A stretch of 64,000 nt of DNA. Source: Burkholderiales bacterium. Lineage in GTDB: Bacteria > Pseudomonadota > Gammaproteobacteria > Burkholderiales > Burkholderiaceae_C. The translations under genes and the position numbers were made by a program. A model generated the notes under the pieces. It ran no database searches. It was not told where the DNA came from and saw only the letters and a program-made list of their open reading frames with translations. The stretch lies in contig JACRAZ010000106.1 in the NCBI GenBank assembly GCA_016213205.1, forward strand, positions 29,114 to 93,113, in the 5' to 3' direction. The first letter of the stretch is position 1, and every line of letters starts with the position of its first letter. This document shows, one piece after another, positions 36,559 through 45,777 of the stretch.

Positions 36559-36646
36559 GGGTTGATTCTGCCCAGCCTGCCGCTGCGCCGACGGCCGGGT
36601 CCCGCACGGGGCGGGGGCCCGTCCGCTGGGCTGCAGGGGGGCCGAC

Positions 36647-38281
36647 TCAGCGTTGCGGCCGGATCTTCAGCACCGCGTTGTTGCGGTCGCAGCTGAGGTA
36701 GATGGTGCCGTCGGCATCCACATCGACACCGGTCACGTTGTAGGGCGGCGGCATGCCGGGGCCGCCCTCCAGGCCGATGGGCAGGTTCTCGGCCACGGTG
36801 CGGCGGCTGCCGTTGGCGAGGTCGATCTCGACCAGGCGGCGCGCCATCGGCTCAGCCACGATCACGCTGCCCCAGGGGGTGAGCGCCAGGCCCTCGGGCA
36901 GCGCCAGTTTGTCGGCCAGCACCTTGCGCGCGCCGGTGGCGAGCTCGATGCGCACCAGGTTGCCCGCCGCTTCGGTCAGCAGCACGGCGTCGCCGCCCGG
37001 GGCCAGCACCATCTGCACCGGGCCGGCCAGGCCCTGGGCCACGACCTTGCGGTCCTTGTGGCCGGCACCGCTGACGCGCAGCAGGCTGCCGGTGGCGATC
37101 TCGGCCACCAGCAGGCTGCCGTCGTCCAGCGGGATCGCGTCGTACGGGGCCTTGAAGCCGTGCACCATCTCGGTGGTCTTCAGCGTCGAGCGGTCCACCA
37201 GCTGCACGGTGCCGGTGAACCAGGACACCAGCGCCAGATGCTTCTTGCCGATGCCCACGATGGCCGGGTACTCCAGGTCCGAGGCCTGCATGCGGGCGAT
37301 GTCGGTCACGGCGCCGGTCTTGGCATCGATGCTGCGGAAGGCAAAGGTGTCGGCCATCCAGAGCTTGCCGTCACCCAGCTTCATGCCGCCGGCCACCGAG
37401 AGCTTGCCGGAGATCAGCGTGCGGGTCTTGCCGGTGGCGGGGTCGACCTCGGTGATGGCGTTGTCGGCCATGTTGGACACGTAGATCGTGCCCTCGGGCG
37501 CGATGGCCAGGTTGTCCAGCGCGGTGGCCAGTGTGGCCACGGTGGTCTTGGCGCCGGTAGCCAGCGCCACCTTCACCAGCTCACCGGTCTTGGTGTCGAT
37601 GGCCCAGAGGTTGCCCTTGCCATCGAGGTTGGCCGCAGCCGGCGTTTTGAAGCCCGAGGCCAGCACCGTGACGGCACCATCGGCCGGGTTGATGCGCACC
37701 ACCTGGCCCTTGAACCACAAGGGGCCGTAGAGCTGGCCATCGGGGCCGACCTCGAAGCCGTTGAAGCCACCCAGGTTCTTGGCGATCAGCCGCGGCGCGG
37801 CCTTGCCGGTGGGGTCCATTTCCCACAGCGCGTCGGCCAGGAACACCTGGCTGCCGTAGAGCTTGCCGTTCTTCTGGTCGAAGGCCAGCGAGTTGATGCC
37901 CGGCAGGTCCTTCGCGACGATGCGGATCGGCGCCGTGTCGCTGTCGCGCACGCGCAGCACGCCCTGCAGGTACGAGGTCCAGGCCAGTTCACCCTTGGGG
38001 CCGATGGCGATGTCGTCGGCCTGGCCTTCGGGGTGCGGGATGAAGACCTTGGCCTGCCCCGTCTTGCGGTCGACCTCCCACATGTTGTTGCCCACCACGG
38101 TGCCGGCGAGCAGCCGGCCCTTGGCATCGACCGCCAGGCCGTGCACGCCGTGGAAGGCCGAGGGGGCCACCAGGGTTTCCGGCGCCGCCCAGCCAGCGGG
38201 GCGGGTGGCCGGGGCCATGCTGGTGCAGGCGCCCAGCACAAGGGCGGCGCCCAGCGCAGCCAGGGTTCGGATCGGGGTCAT
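36647..38281 (-). CDS. SMP-30/NHL-type beta-propeller lipoprotein
   Basis: A 544-residue exported protein with a lipoprotein signal (LVLGACTSM, lipid Cys near 19). The rest is a run of about ten blades with repeating (V)DxxG(x)4-6(W/Y/L) units such as LAVDAKGRLLAG, IGPKGELAW, DGKGNLWAIDTKTG, IAPEGTIYVSN and DVDADGTIYLSC. This is the pattern of SMP-30/gluconolactonase and NHL propellers. Many blades lie in pairs, suggesting one large or two smaller propellers. Several bacterial homologues are lactonases or binding scaffolds; catalytic metal ligands could not be assigned by eye. The ATG at 38279-38281 has GAGGAGA upstream. It lies on its own between the ligase operon and the YiaA-like gene. Confidence 0.7.
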   Translation of the reverse strand: MTPIRTLAALGAALVLGACTSMAPATRPAGWAAPETLVAPSAFHGVHGLAVDAKGRLLAGTVVGNNMWEVDRKTGQAKVFIPHPEGQADDIAIGPKGELAWTSYLQGVLRVRDSDTAPIRIVAKDLPGINSLAFDQKNGKLYGSQVFLADALWEMDPTGKAAPRLIAKNLGGFNGFEVGPDGQLYGPLWFKGQVVRINPADGAVTVLASGFKTPAAANLDGKGNLWAIDTKTGELVKVALATGAKTTVATLATALDNLAIAPEGTIYVSNMADNAITEVDPATGKTRTLISGKLSVAGGMKLGDGKLWMADTFAFRSIDAKTGAVTDIARMQASDLEYPAIVGIGKKHLALVSWFTGTVQLVDRSTLKTTEMVHGFKAPYDAIPLDDGSLLVAEIATGSLLRVSGAGHKDRKVVAQGLAGPVQMVLAPGGDAVLLTEAAGNLVRIELATGARKVLADKLALPEGLALTPWGSVIVAEPMARRLVEIDLANGSRRTVAENLPIGLEGGPGMPPPYNVTGVDVDADGTIYLSCDRNNAVLKIRPQR

Positions 38282-38397
38282 CGTTGTCTCCTCGCGGTTC
38301 GGCCGTGTGCCGGCCTGTGGTCGGGCGATGCTAGCGCGTGAGCGCCCTTCCCCTATCGCGCAGGTGACAGATGCGGGTTCACCCGCGGTGCGGCGAT

Positions 38398-38829
38398 TCA
38401 CGCACCGTCGTCGGCCGCCGGCGGCTGGCGGCCACCGGCGGCGGCCAGGTCGCGCACGTTCTTCTGGATCGTGACGGCGGCAAACAGGCTCAGCACGAAG
38501 GCCATCGCGTAGAAGCCCTTCTCCGGCGTCGTCAGCTCGGCGTTCCACAGGCCCACGGCCAGCAGCAGCAGCACCAGCGCGATCGAGGCCCAGCACAGGC
38601 TGAAGTACAGGCCCGAGACGGCAATGCCTTCGAGCCGGTCGCGCACCGACTTCTGCAGCGAGACGGCCGAGAACAGGCCGTACATCAGCAGCGTGAAGTA
38701 GTAGCCCTTCTCGTTGAGCTGCATGCGCGCATCCCACAGGCCGGCCAGGTAGGTGACCACCCCGGCCAGCAAGGCCACCCAGGAAGCGGCGACAAAGGCG
38801 CCGGTGGGCGCTTGGGAGGCTTGTTTCAC
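38398..38829 (-). CDS. YiaA/YiaB-type inner membrane protein
   Basis: A 143-residue membrane protein with two repeats of a two-helix unit. The first spans about 10-60 (FVAASWVALLAGVVTYLAGLW, GYYFTLLMYGLFSAVSLQKSVRD) and the second about 70-130 (LYFSLCWASIALVLLLLAVGLW, GFYAMAFVLSLFAAVTIQKNVRD). The repeated (V/I)QK(S/N)VRD at the end of each unit and the (K/E)(G)(Y/F)Y segment are the YiaAB signature. Four membrane helices are predicted. No biochemical function is established for the family. The gene is isolated: 117 bases from the propeller lipoprotein and 67 from the beta-helix gene. Confidence 0.85.
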   Translation of the reverse strand: MKQASQAPTGAFVAASWVALLAGVVTYLAGLWDARMQLNEKGYYFTLLMYGLFSAVSLQKSVRDRLEGIAVSGLYFSLCWASIALVLLLLAVGLWNAELTTPEKGFYAMAFVLSLFAAVTIQKNVRDLAAAGGRQPPAADDGA

Positions 38830-38896
38830 GGCGGGACTCCGGGGCAGTGGTCAGGGCGCGGCGATGTTAGCGCCGCGCCCGGGGCCACGCGACGGC

Positions 38897-41086
38897 TCAA
38901 TCGGTGAGCTGGCCGAAGTAGGGCCCGGTCCAGGCATCGTTGAGCGTGTTGGTGGGCGGGCGCTCCTGCACCGTGACCATGTCGCCGCCGAAGCTGCCGC
39001 CCGCGGGCACCGTGTTGCCGCGCGTGGTGACGCGGCCGGCCATCGCGTGGATGTCCTGGCTGGTGTAGGGGCCCCGCACGATGCGGTTGTTCTCGACGAC
39101 CACGTCCTCCACCTTCTGTTGCGTGCCGGGGTCGATGTTTTCCGGACCCACGCCCATCAGCCAGCTGCCCGGGTAGGTGGGGGAGCCGATGATGTTGTCG
39201 GCAATCACCAGGTAACGCGTGGCCAGGTGACGTGCTGCCGCCACGGTGGGCGCATAGGCATCGATGCCGCTGGACTGCATCTTCAACGCCGCGCGAATGC
39301 CCGGCGGGTTGGGCGCCAGGTGGTTGCCGCCGACGCGGTTGTGCGCCACCTGCAGCTTGTGCGCGCCGAACACGCGCATGCTGTGCTCGGTGGCGCGGTC
39401 GATGGTGTTGCCCAGGATGGCCGAGTGCACGTAGTAGCCCATCAGCGTGACGTTGGGCGTGCCGCCGTCGGTGTCGCCCTGGATGTCGTTGTCGACGATG
39501 AAGACCTCGCGCGGCCAGTGAATCGCCGAGGCGATGGGCTCGGCACTGGTGTCGCGCAGGTAGCCAGCCGCGGTGCCCACGTTCACCATCGCCACGCTGT
39601 TGCCCGGGCGGCGGATGTCGTTGCGGTAGGCCAGGAAGCGTGCGGTGGTGGCGCCGATGTCCAGGCCGTCTTCGCCGATGTCCAGGTCCATCACCGTGAA
39701 GTCGCTGGCCCAGGCGGCCACGCCGGTGGTCTGCCAGGTGAGCACGCCTGCCACGCGCGGCTTGGCGCCGCTGCCGTAGGCACCGACCTGGAAGCCCGCG
39801 TCCACGGGGCGGGGCTGCACCAGCGGAAAGCTCTCGCCGCGGCGCAGCAGCACACGTTTGCCGGCATAGGCGGTGGGCAGCGTGGTCTGCTGCTGCGCGC
39901 CGGCCGGGCACTCGGCGAAGTTCGCGCTGGTGGACACGCACACGGTGGCCGTGCCGGCAAACACCGCATCGGCGCCCTGCACCACCACGGTGACGCTGGC
40001 CTCGCGTTCCAGCCCGGCCGGCGTGCGCGCCTTCACGCGCACGGTGTAGATGCCGGGCAGGTCGAACACATGGGCCGCCAGCGGCGCGCCGGCCTGCCGG
40101 TTTCGCGGCAAGCCGCTGACGGGCCAGACCTGGCCACGCTCGTCGCCGAAGTCGAACTCGTAGCTCAACTGGTGGAAGGGCAAGGTCTCGGTGGGCGACA
40201 GGGTGCCGGAGGCGTCAAACATCACCGCCAGCGGCGCCACGCCGCTGGTGCGCGAGGCCTGCAGCACCACCTGGGGGGCGCCCGCCGAGGCGGGCACGAA
40301 CACCGCGCTGACACTGCGTGCGGCCGTCATCGTCACCACGCAACTGGCGTTGCGGCCGGCGCAGGCGCCGCCCCAGCCGTCGAAGAGCTGGCCCGCGGCC
40401 GGCGTCGCCGTCAAGGTGACGCTGGTGCCGGCGAGGTAGTTCTCGCTGCAATCGGCGCCACAGTGGATGCCCGCGGGCACGGAGGCCACGCTGCCGGCGC
40501 CGCTGACCGCAACGGCCAGCGCAAACGAGGGGGCAGCCGCCTGCGTGAAGGTGGCCGTCACATGGCGCGCCTGGGTGATGCTGACCGTGCAGCTGCGGGC
40601 GCTGCCGCTGCAGGCACCGCCCCAGCCGGCGAAGGCCTGGCCGGCATCGGCGCTGGCGGTCAGCGTGACGCTGCTGCCGTGGGTGAAGGGCTCGCTGCAA
40701 TCGCCGGGGCAGGCGATGCCGCCGGACATCGCCGTCACCCGGCCCGGGCCGGTGACCGCCACCGTGAGCAGCGCGTAGAAGCGTGCGACCACGCTGCGGT
40801 CGCCGTTGAGCGTGACGTTGCAGGCCGTCGCGGTGCCCGCGCAGGCGCTGCCCCAGCCCATGAACTGGTAGCCCGGCGTCGGGGTGGCCTGCAGCCGCAC
40901 CAGCGTGCCGCGCGGGTGCTGCTGGGTGGTGGTGCTGGTGGTGGCGGCGACGGTGGTGATCGTCAGCGTCTGCGGGGGCAGCGGGTCGGCCGTGGCCCCC
41001 ACCGTGTTGGCGCTGCCGGCGCCGGCGACGGCGAGGCCCGCGCACGTCAACAGGGCCTGCCAGGCCCGGATCATGTGGCGTGTCAT
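38897..41086 (-). CDS. Secreted protein with InlB-like repeats, PKD-like domain and right-handed beta-helix
   Basis: A 729-residue exported protein. After a signal peptide (to about AGSANT, 27) come three bacterial-repeat modules of about 75 residues, near 45-100, 103-180 and 185-265. Each ends in GWG(S/G)AC(S/A)G...C(x)V and VxA(R/T/V)F, with paired Cys likely in disulfides. A PKD-like segment (about 275-385; GVAPLAVMFDASGT, YEFDFGDERG, VFDLPGIYTVRVKART) is followed by a right-handed beta-helix (about 415-700) with NxI repeats such as VDNDIQG, LGNTIDR, ADNIIGS, ENNRIVRGP. Parallel beta-helix proteins of this type often bind or cleave polysaccharide; catalytic Asp residues were not identified. 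The ATG at 41084-41086 has GGGAG upstream. The 239-base region 41087-41325 holds its promoter, not resolved. Confidence 0.8.
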   Translation of the reverse strand: MTRHMIRAWQALLTCAGLAVAGAGSANTVGATADPLPPQTLTITTVAATTSTTTQQHPRGTLVRLQATPTPGYQFMGWGSACAGTATACNVTLNGDRSVVARFYALLTVAVTGPGRVTAMSGGIACPGDCSEPFTHGSSVTLTASADAGQAFAGWGGACSGSARSCTVSITQARHVTATFTQAAAPSFALAVAVSGAGSVASVPAGIHCGADCSENYLAGTSVTLTATPAAGQLFDGWGGACAGRNASCVVTMTAARSVSAVFVPASAGAPQVVLQASRTSGVAPLAVMFDASGTLSPTETLPFHQLSYEFDFGDERGQVWPVSGLPRNRQAGAPLAAHVFDLPGIYTVRVKARTPAGLEREASVTVVVQGADAVFAGTATVCVSTSANFAECPAGAQQQTTLPTAYAGKRVLLRRGESFPLVQPRPVDAGFQVGAYGSGAKPRVAGVLTWQTTGVAAWASDFTVMDLDIGEDGLDIGATTARFLAYRNDIRRPGNSVAMVNVGTAAGYLRDTSAEPIASAIHWPREVFIVDNDIQGDTDGGTPNVTLMGYYVHSAILGNTIDRATEHSMRVFGAHKLQVAHNRVGGNHLAPNPPGIRAALKMQSSGIDAYAPTVAAARHLATRYLVIADNIIGSPTYPGSWLMGVGPENIDPGTQQKVEDVVVENNRIVRGPYTSQDIHAMAGRVTTRGNTVPAGGSFGGDMVTVQERPPTNTLNDAWTGPYFGQLTD

Positions 41087-41325
41087 GCAATTTCTCCCGG
41101 GCGTCAAGGCCCGTCGGTGCGGTGGGTTCATGGCGTGGCGGCACCATCGCCGCCTTGCGCGTCCACCAGGCCTTGGGGCCTGGGGGCCTTGCAGCCTCGC
41201 GGGATTGACGCCTCGGCGGCGATTCTTCGAGGCGCCGCTCACATCGTGTGTAATGCTTTGTGGTCGCTGACGCCACTGGTCGGCCGGGGCCGACCGCTCG
41301 TCCAGCCCGGCCCGGGAATGCCGCC

Positions 41326-42654
41326 TCAGGCCGGGGCCGGCACCACCGTGCCGCGGCACTCGCCAAAGCCGATGCGCGCCGCGCCGGGGCGTTCGCACCA
41401 GCCGCGCAGCACCAGGGTGTCGCCATCGGCCAGGAAGGCCCGCGTGCTGCCATCGGCCAACGTGAGCGGCCGGCGCCCGCCGTGGGTGATCTCGATCATG
41501 GTGCCCGCCTCGTCGGGCCCGGGGCCCGAGATGGTGCCGCTGCCCAGCAGGTCGCCGGGCTGCAGGTTGCAGCCGCCCACGGTGTGCTGCGCGATCATCT
41601 GCAGCACGCTCCAGCTCTGGTGCGCGAACGTGGTGTGCGACAGCCGCTGCGCCGCTCCCGCGGCCGGCTGCAGCCAGGCTTCGAGCTGGATGTCCAGCGC
41701 GCCGTGGGTGCGCACGCCGGCATCGTCCAGGTAGGGCAGCAGCGGCGGCGCGGCGGCGTCGGGCGCCCAGGCCTGGCGGTAGGGCGCCAGCGCGGCCCAG
41801 GTCACCACCCAGGGCGAAACGGTGGTGGCGAAATTCTTCGCATTGAAGGGCCCCAGCGGTGCCATCTCCCAGGCCTGGATGTCGCGCGCCGACCAGTCGT
41901 TGAGCAGCACCAGGCCGAACACCTGTGGCGCCGCCTGGGCCAGCGCGATCGGCTCGCCCAGCGCGTTGCCCGGGCCGATCAGCACACCCAGCTCCAGCTC
42001 GTAGTCCAGGCGCTCGCTGGGCCCGAACACCGGCGCGGCCGCGCCCGGCGGCAGGCGCTGGCCGTTCGGCCGGCGCACCGCCTGCCCGCTGACGCCCACG
42101 CTGGAGGCCCGGCCGTGGTAGGCGATGGGCATGCTGCGGAAGTTGGGCATCACCGGGTCGGCGCCGGTGTCGCCGCGCAGGATGCGGCCGGTGTTGCGGG
42201 CGTGGTGGATCGAGGTGTAGAAATCGGTGTAGTTGCCGATGCGGGTGGGCAGCGCATGCTCGGCCTGGGCCTGCGGGCTGAGCATCGGGCGCAGCGTGGC
42301 CTGCTGGCTGGCGCCGGCCTCGTCGCCGAGCAGCCGGAACAGCGCATGCCGCAGCGCCACCCAGGCCACCGAGCCCTGCGCGCACAGGCCATTGAGCGTG
42401 GTGCCGGCCGCCGCCGCCGCGGCCTTCTGGGCCGCGCCCTGCAGCAGCCCGCTGGCGGCCAGCGCGGCCAGGTCCAGCACCTGGTCGCCGATGCCCACGC
42501 CACCGCGGAACTGCCGGCTGCTGCCCTGCGTGCCGGCTGGGCGGAACACCGTGAGCGGCAGGTTCTGCAGCGGGAAATCGGTGTGCCCGGTGTTGGCCGA
42601 AGCCAGCCAGCTGCGGGCGGCGGGGTCGTGGGTGAAATCCAGTGCGTGGGTCAT
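41326..42654 (-). CDS. fahA: Fumarylacetoacetase-family hydrolase
   Basis: A 442-residue hydrolase resembling full-length fumarylacetoacetase, which splits a beta-diketo acid into fumarate and acetoacetate in homogentisate and tyrosine breakdown. The N-terminal FAH domain is present (GHTDFPLQNLPLTVFRP near 25), and the catalytic core shows YTDFYTSIHHARN (metal Asp and catalytic His near 143), YHGRASSV, ELELGVLIG (metal Glu) and LLNDWSARDIQAWE (Asp). The start ATG overlaps the cyclase stop (ATGA). Unusually, no homogentisate dioxygenase (hmgA) is next to it. Instead it ends an operon with a cyclase-family enzyme and an ABC importer. It may act on a different acylpyruvate-like product. The stop at 41326 is 239 bases from the beta-helix gene. 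Confidence 0.85.
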   Translation of the reverse strand: MTHALDFTHDPAARSWLASANTGHTDFPLQNLPLTVFRPAGTQGSSRQFRGGVGIGDQVLDLAALAASGLLQGAAQKAAAAAAGTTLNGLCAQGSVAWVALRHALFRLLGDEAGASQQATLRPMLSPQAQAEHALPTRIGNYTDFYTSIHHARNTGRILRGDTGADPVMPNFRSMPIAYHGRASSVGVSGQAVRRPNGQRLPPGAAAPVFGPSERLDYELELGVLIGPGNALGEPIALAQAAPQVFGLVLLNDWSARDIQAWEMAPLGPFNAKNFATTVSPWVVTWAALAPYRQAWAPDAAAPPLLPYLDDAGVRTHGALDIQLEAWLQPAAGAAQRLSHTTFAHQSWSVLQMIAQHTVGGCNLQPGDLLGSGTISGPGPDEAGTMIEITHGGRRPLTLADGSTRAFLADGDTLVLRGWCERPGAARIGFGECRGTVVPAPA

Positions 42655-43451
42655 GACATCAACCGATCGTCGAAGATGGCCACCGCCCGCGTCCAGCCGG
42701 CCGAGGCGCCGCGGATCTTGTGCGGAAAGCAGCTGATGAAGAAGCCATCGGGCGGCAGCGCCTCCAGGTTGTGCAGCTTCTCGATGTGGCAGTAGCCGAT
42801 GTCGCGCCCGGCCTTGTGGCCTTCCCAGATCAGCGAGGCGTCGTGCGTTTCGCCATAGGCCTTGGCGGTGTGCACGAAGGGCGCGTCCCAGCTCCAGCCG
42901 TCGGTGCCGGTGAGGCGCACGCCGCGCTCCAGCAGGTACATGGTGGCCTCGTAGCCCATGCCGCAGCCGGCGGACACGTAGTCCGGGCTGCCGTAGCGCG
43001 AGCCGGCGCGGGTGTTCACCACCACGATCTCCAGCGGCTTCAGCGTGTGGCCGATGCGCCGGAGCTCCGCCTCGACCTCGGCGGCGCTGACCACATGGCC
43101 ATCGGGCAGGTGCCGGAAGTCGAGCTTCACGCCGGGCTGGAAGCACCAGTCCAGCGGCACCTCGTCGATGGTGCTGGACTTCTTCTTCTCGCCCGTCTTC
43201 GCATCCATCGTGCTGTGAAAGTGGTAGGGCGCATCCAGGTGGGTGCCGTTGTGGGTGGACAGCTGCACCCGCTCCACGGCCCAGCCTTCGCCATCGGGCA
43301 GGTCGTGTTTCTGCAGCCCGGGAAAGTACGGAGCGATCTGCTCGTAGGTGTTCTCGTGCGTGAAGTAGCTGATCTGCGGCTGCAGGCCCGGCGGGTCGGA
43401 GGCGACGTCGTTCTCGAGGTAGATCGACAGGTCGACCAGTTTGCGGCTCAT
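42651..43451 (-). CDS. Cyclase-family (kynurenine formamidase-like) metal hydrolase
   Basis: A 266-residue enzyme of the cyclase family, whose members include bacterial kynurenine formamidase and isatin hydrolase. The metal-binding motif is STHNGTHLDAPYHFHS (HxGTHxDxPxHF) near residue 75, and LEIVVVNTRAG and WVxx-equivalent segments follow. SAGCGMGYEATMYLLERG near 170 carries the second conserved stretch. The start ATG at 43449-43451 has GGGAG 6 bases upstream. It lies directly before the fumarylacetoacetase with a 4-base overlap, so the two probably act in one pathway. Kynurenine formamidase proper is shorter (about 210 residues) and lies near tryptophan dioxygenase, absent here, so a hydrolase acting on a cyclic amide or enol-lactone is equally possible. 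Confidence 0.8.
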   Translation of the reverse strand: MSRKLVDLSIYLENDVASDPPGLQPQISYFTHENTYEQIAPYFPGLQKHDLPDGEGWAVERVQLSTHNGTHLDAPYHFHSTMDAKTGEKKKSSTIDEVPLDWCFQPGVKLDFRHLPDGHVVSAAEVEAELRRIGHTLKPLEIVVVNTRAGSRYGSPDYVSAGCGMGYEATMYLLERGVRLTGTDGWSWDAPFVHTAKAYGETHDASLIWEGHKAGRDIGYCHIEKLHNLEALPPDGFFISCFPHKIRGASAGWTRAVAIFDDRLMS

Positions 43452-43467
43452 GGAGGACTCCCGGGGT

Positions 43468-44250
43468 TCATGGTTGTTGCCAGGCCAGCAGCCGGCGTTC
43501 GGCCAGGGCCAGCAAGGCATTGGAAACGAAGCCGATCGCGCCCAGCAGCGCGATGCCGGCAAACAGATCACTGGCGCGGAATGCGCGCGCGGCCAGCAGG
43601 ATGGCCTGGCCGAGGCCAGGCTGGGACGCGATCATCTCGCCAACCACGCTGACGATGAGCGAGACGGTCAACGAAAGCCGCATGCCGGCCAGGATATCCG
43701 GCAGCGCATTGGGCAGGCCGATCTTCCACAGCACCTGGCCCCGGCCGAGCTGCAGCGCCGCGGCCACCTCCTGCAGGCGCGGGTGCACGGCCGCCAGGCC
43801 GTGCACGGTGGCCAGCAGCACCGGCCACATCGCACCGAAGGCCACGACCGCCAGCACCATGCCCGCGCCCAGGCCGAACAGCGAGATGGCCAGCGGCATC
43901 ACCGCCGATGCCGGCAGCGGCCGGATGCACTCGAGCGTGGGCTGCAGCCAGGCGCGCGCGGTGGCCGAGCCGCCGATCAGCGCGCCCAGCCCCACGCCCA
44001 GCGCGGTGGCCAGGCCCCAGCCGGCCAGCATGCGCCCGGTGGTGGCAAGCATGAAGGTGGCCAGCTCGCCCGCGGCCTCGCCCCCGCCGGCCACCACGCC
44101 CAGGCCCTGCAGCAGGCGCAGCAGCGCCTCCTCGGGCGCGGGCAGGAAGGCCCGGCTCACCCACTGGCCGTGGCTGGCGGCCCACCACAGCGCCACCAGC
44201 CCGGCCAGCAGCAGCAAGGGCTCGCCGAAGCGGCGCAGCAGCGCTGTCAT
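43468..44250 (-). CDS. ABC transporter permease, NitT/TauT (SsuC-like), second
   Basis: A 260-residue inner-membrane permease with six predicted helices. The EAA-type loop that contacts the ATPase is visible in LQEVAAALQLGRGQVLWKIGLPNALPDILAGMRLS near 165-200. It pairs with the permease encoded immediately upstream (overlap of 4 bases). NitT/TauT-type importers usually take up nitrate, sulfonates or related small anions and thiamine precursors; those next to catabolic genes often carry aromatic or heterocyclic acids. It is 16 bases from the cyclase gene, so the operon is continuous. Confidence 0.9.
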   Translation of the reverse strand: MTALLRRFGEPLLLLAGLVALWWAASHGQWVSRAFLPAPEEALLRLLQGLGVVAGGGEAAGELATFMLATTGRMLAGWGLATALGVGLGALIGGSATARAWLQPTLECIRPLPASAVMPLAISLFGLGAGMVLAVVAFGAMWPVLLATVHGLAAVHPRLQEVAAALQLGRGQVLWKIGLPNALPDILAGMRLSLTVSLIVSVVGEMIASQPGLGQAILLAARAFRASDLFAGIALLGAIGFVSNALLALAERRLLAWQQP

Positions 44251-45035
44251 GCCACCGCCCCCATGCGCCGTGCCACGGCCTGCTGCAGGCGCAGCGTGGC
44301 GAGGTTGAGCGTCCAGCCGACCAGGCCGATCCACAGCAGCCAGGCGAGCACGCCGGCCGGGTCCAGGCTCTGCTGCGCCAGGCTCATGGCGTAACCCATG
44401 CCGTGCGGGTTGGCCGCGATCTCCACCGTGACGGCCACCACCAGCGCGATCGTCACCCCCAGCCGCAGCGCCACGAACAGGCGCGGCACGATGGCCGGCA
44501 GCACGATGCTGCGCACGCGCTGCAGCGGCGTGAGCTCCAGCGCCAGCGCCAGCTCCAGCAGCTGCGGCTCCACCTGGCGCACCGCGGCCTGCGTGAGCAC
44601 CAGCAGCGGCCAGCAGGTGGCAAAGGCCACCACCGCCAGCTCCATGCGCAGGCCGAAGCCCCACACCAGCATGGCCAGCGGGATCAGCGCCACCGAAGGC
44701 AGCGGGCGCAGCACCTCGATGCTGAGAAAGCCGATGCGCGCGGCGCGGGGCGACAGCCCGAGCACGATGCCTGCCAGCACGCCCGCGCACCCCCCCAGCA
44801 ACAGGCCCAGCGCCGCGCTGCCCAGCGTGAAGCCGGTGCCCGCCAGCAGCGAGCCATCGGCCATGGCCGCGACCAGCGCGCGCACCGCGGCGGTGGGCGG
44901 GGCCAGCGCATCGCTGCCCGCACCGGTGGTGCGCGCCCACAGTTCCAGCGCGGCCAGCAGCAGCGCGGGGATCACGAAGGGGCGGACACGGGCCAGCATG
45001 CGGTCAGGGGTGGCCGAGGTGGCGGTAGAGCTCAC
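44247..45035 (-). CDS. ABC transporter permease, NitT/TauT (SsuC-like), first
   Basis: A 262-residue permease with about six membrane helices, beginning with a short Ser/Thr-rich segment before LARVRPFVIPALLLAALELWA. The EAA loop is ELALALELTPLQRVRSIVLPAIVPRLFVALRLG near 165-200. The given start is GTG at 45033-45035, which overlaps the ATPase gene by 32 bases; an ATG at 44997-44999 (Met 13) would leave a 4-base gap instead. Neither has a strong ribosome site, so the start is uncertain. Two non-identical permeases in one importer indicate a heterodimeric channel. Confidence 0.88.
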   Translation of the reverse strand: MSSTATSATPDRMLARVRPFVIPALLLAALELWARTTGAGSDALAPPTAAVRALVAAMADGSLLAGTGFTLGSAALGLLLGGCAGVLAGIVLGLSPRAARIGFLSIEVLRPLPSVALIPLAMLVWGFGLRMELAVVAFATCWPLLVLTQAAVRQVEPQLLELALALELTPLQRVRSIVLPAIVPRLFVALRLGVTIALVVAVTVEIAANPHGMGYAMSLAQQSLDPAGVLAWLLWIGLVGWTLNLATLRLQQAVARRMGAVA

Positions 45036-45765
45036 GCCGCAGGCGCAGGAACTCCGGGTGTTCCTTGGTCGTGAGCTGCTCGCGCGGGCGGGGCAGCGGC
45101 ACGTCGATCATGGCGGCCAGGCTGGGCCGCTGCGGCGTGGGGTTGGCGCGCAGCGCGATCACCCGGTCGCCCAGGTAGAGCGCTTCCTCGAGGTCGTGGG
45201 TGACGAACATCACCGTGAGCCCCTGCTCGCGCACCAGGCGGGCGAGCTCGTCCTGCAGCGCTTCACGCGTCATCGCGTCCAGCGCGCCAAAAGGTTCGTC
45301 CATCATCAGCAGCTGCGGCCGCTGCGCCAGGCAGCGCGCGATCTGCACCCGCTGCTGCATGCCGCCGGAAAGCTGCGCCGGGAATTTGTGCGCATGGGCA
45401 ACGAGGCCCACGGTCTCGAGCACCTTGCCAATGCGCGTCGGCCTCTCGGCCGCCGGCACGCGCGCGGCCTCGAGCGCGAGGCTCACGTTCTGCGCCACCG
45501 TGCGCCAGGGCAGCAGCGCGCGGCTGTAGTCCTGGAACACGAAGGCCACCTCGCGCGAGGGCGCGCCCACCGGCATGCCAGCGCGCCGCACCTGCCCATG
45601 GCTGGGCGCGACGAAGCCACTGGCCGCGCGCAGCAGCGTGGTCTTGCCGCAGCCCGAAGGGCCGATCACGCAGACAAACTCGCCGCTCGCCACGCCGAAG
45701 CTGGTGGGCGAGAGGATCTCGCGCCCACCGAGGTGGATGCCCACGCGGTCGAACTCCAGCAGCAT
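45004..45765 (-). CDS. ABC transporter ATPase, NitT/TauT (SsuB-like)
   Basis: A 253-residue ATP-binding subunit. Walker A GPSGCGKTTLL near 38, Q-loop VFQDYSRALLPWRT, signature LSGGMQQRV near 137, Walker B LLMMDEPFGALD near 157 and switch His in VTHDLEEALYLGDR near 190, all typical of SsuB/TauB. The C-terminus has the PLPRPREQL segment common in the family. ATG at 45763-45765 is chosen; a GTG two codons earlier is also possible. It lies 12 bases downstream of the binding-protein gene. Confidence 0.92.
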   Translation of the reverse strand: MLLEFDRVGIHLGGREILSPTSFGVASGEFVCVIGPSGCGKTTLLRAASGFVAPSHGQVRRAGMPVGAPSREVAFVFQDYSRALLPWRTVAQNVSLALEAARVPAAERPTRIGKVLETVGLVAHAHKFPAQLSGGMQQRVQIARCLAQRPQLLMMDEPFGALDAMTREALQDELARLVREQGLTVMFVTHDLEEALYLGDRVIALRANPTPQRPSLAAMIDVPLPRPREQLTTKEHPEFLRLRRELYRHLGHP

Positions 45766-45777
45766 GTGCACCCGGCC

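Noticed and set aside
42651..43451. Naming the cyclase kynurenine formamidase (kynB).
   Set aside because: Length is greater than KynB, and there is no tryptophan dioxygenase or kynureninase nearby. The HxGTHxDxPxHF motif is shared by the entire family.
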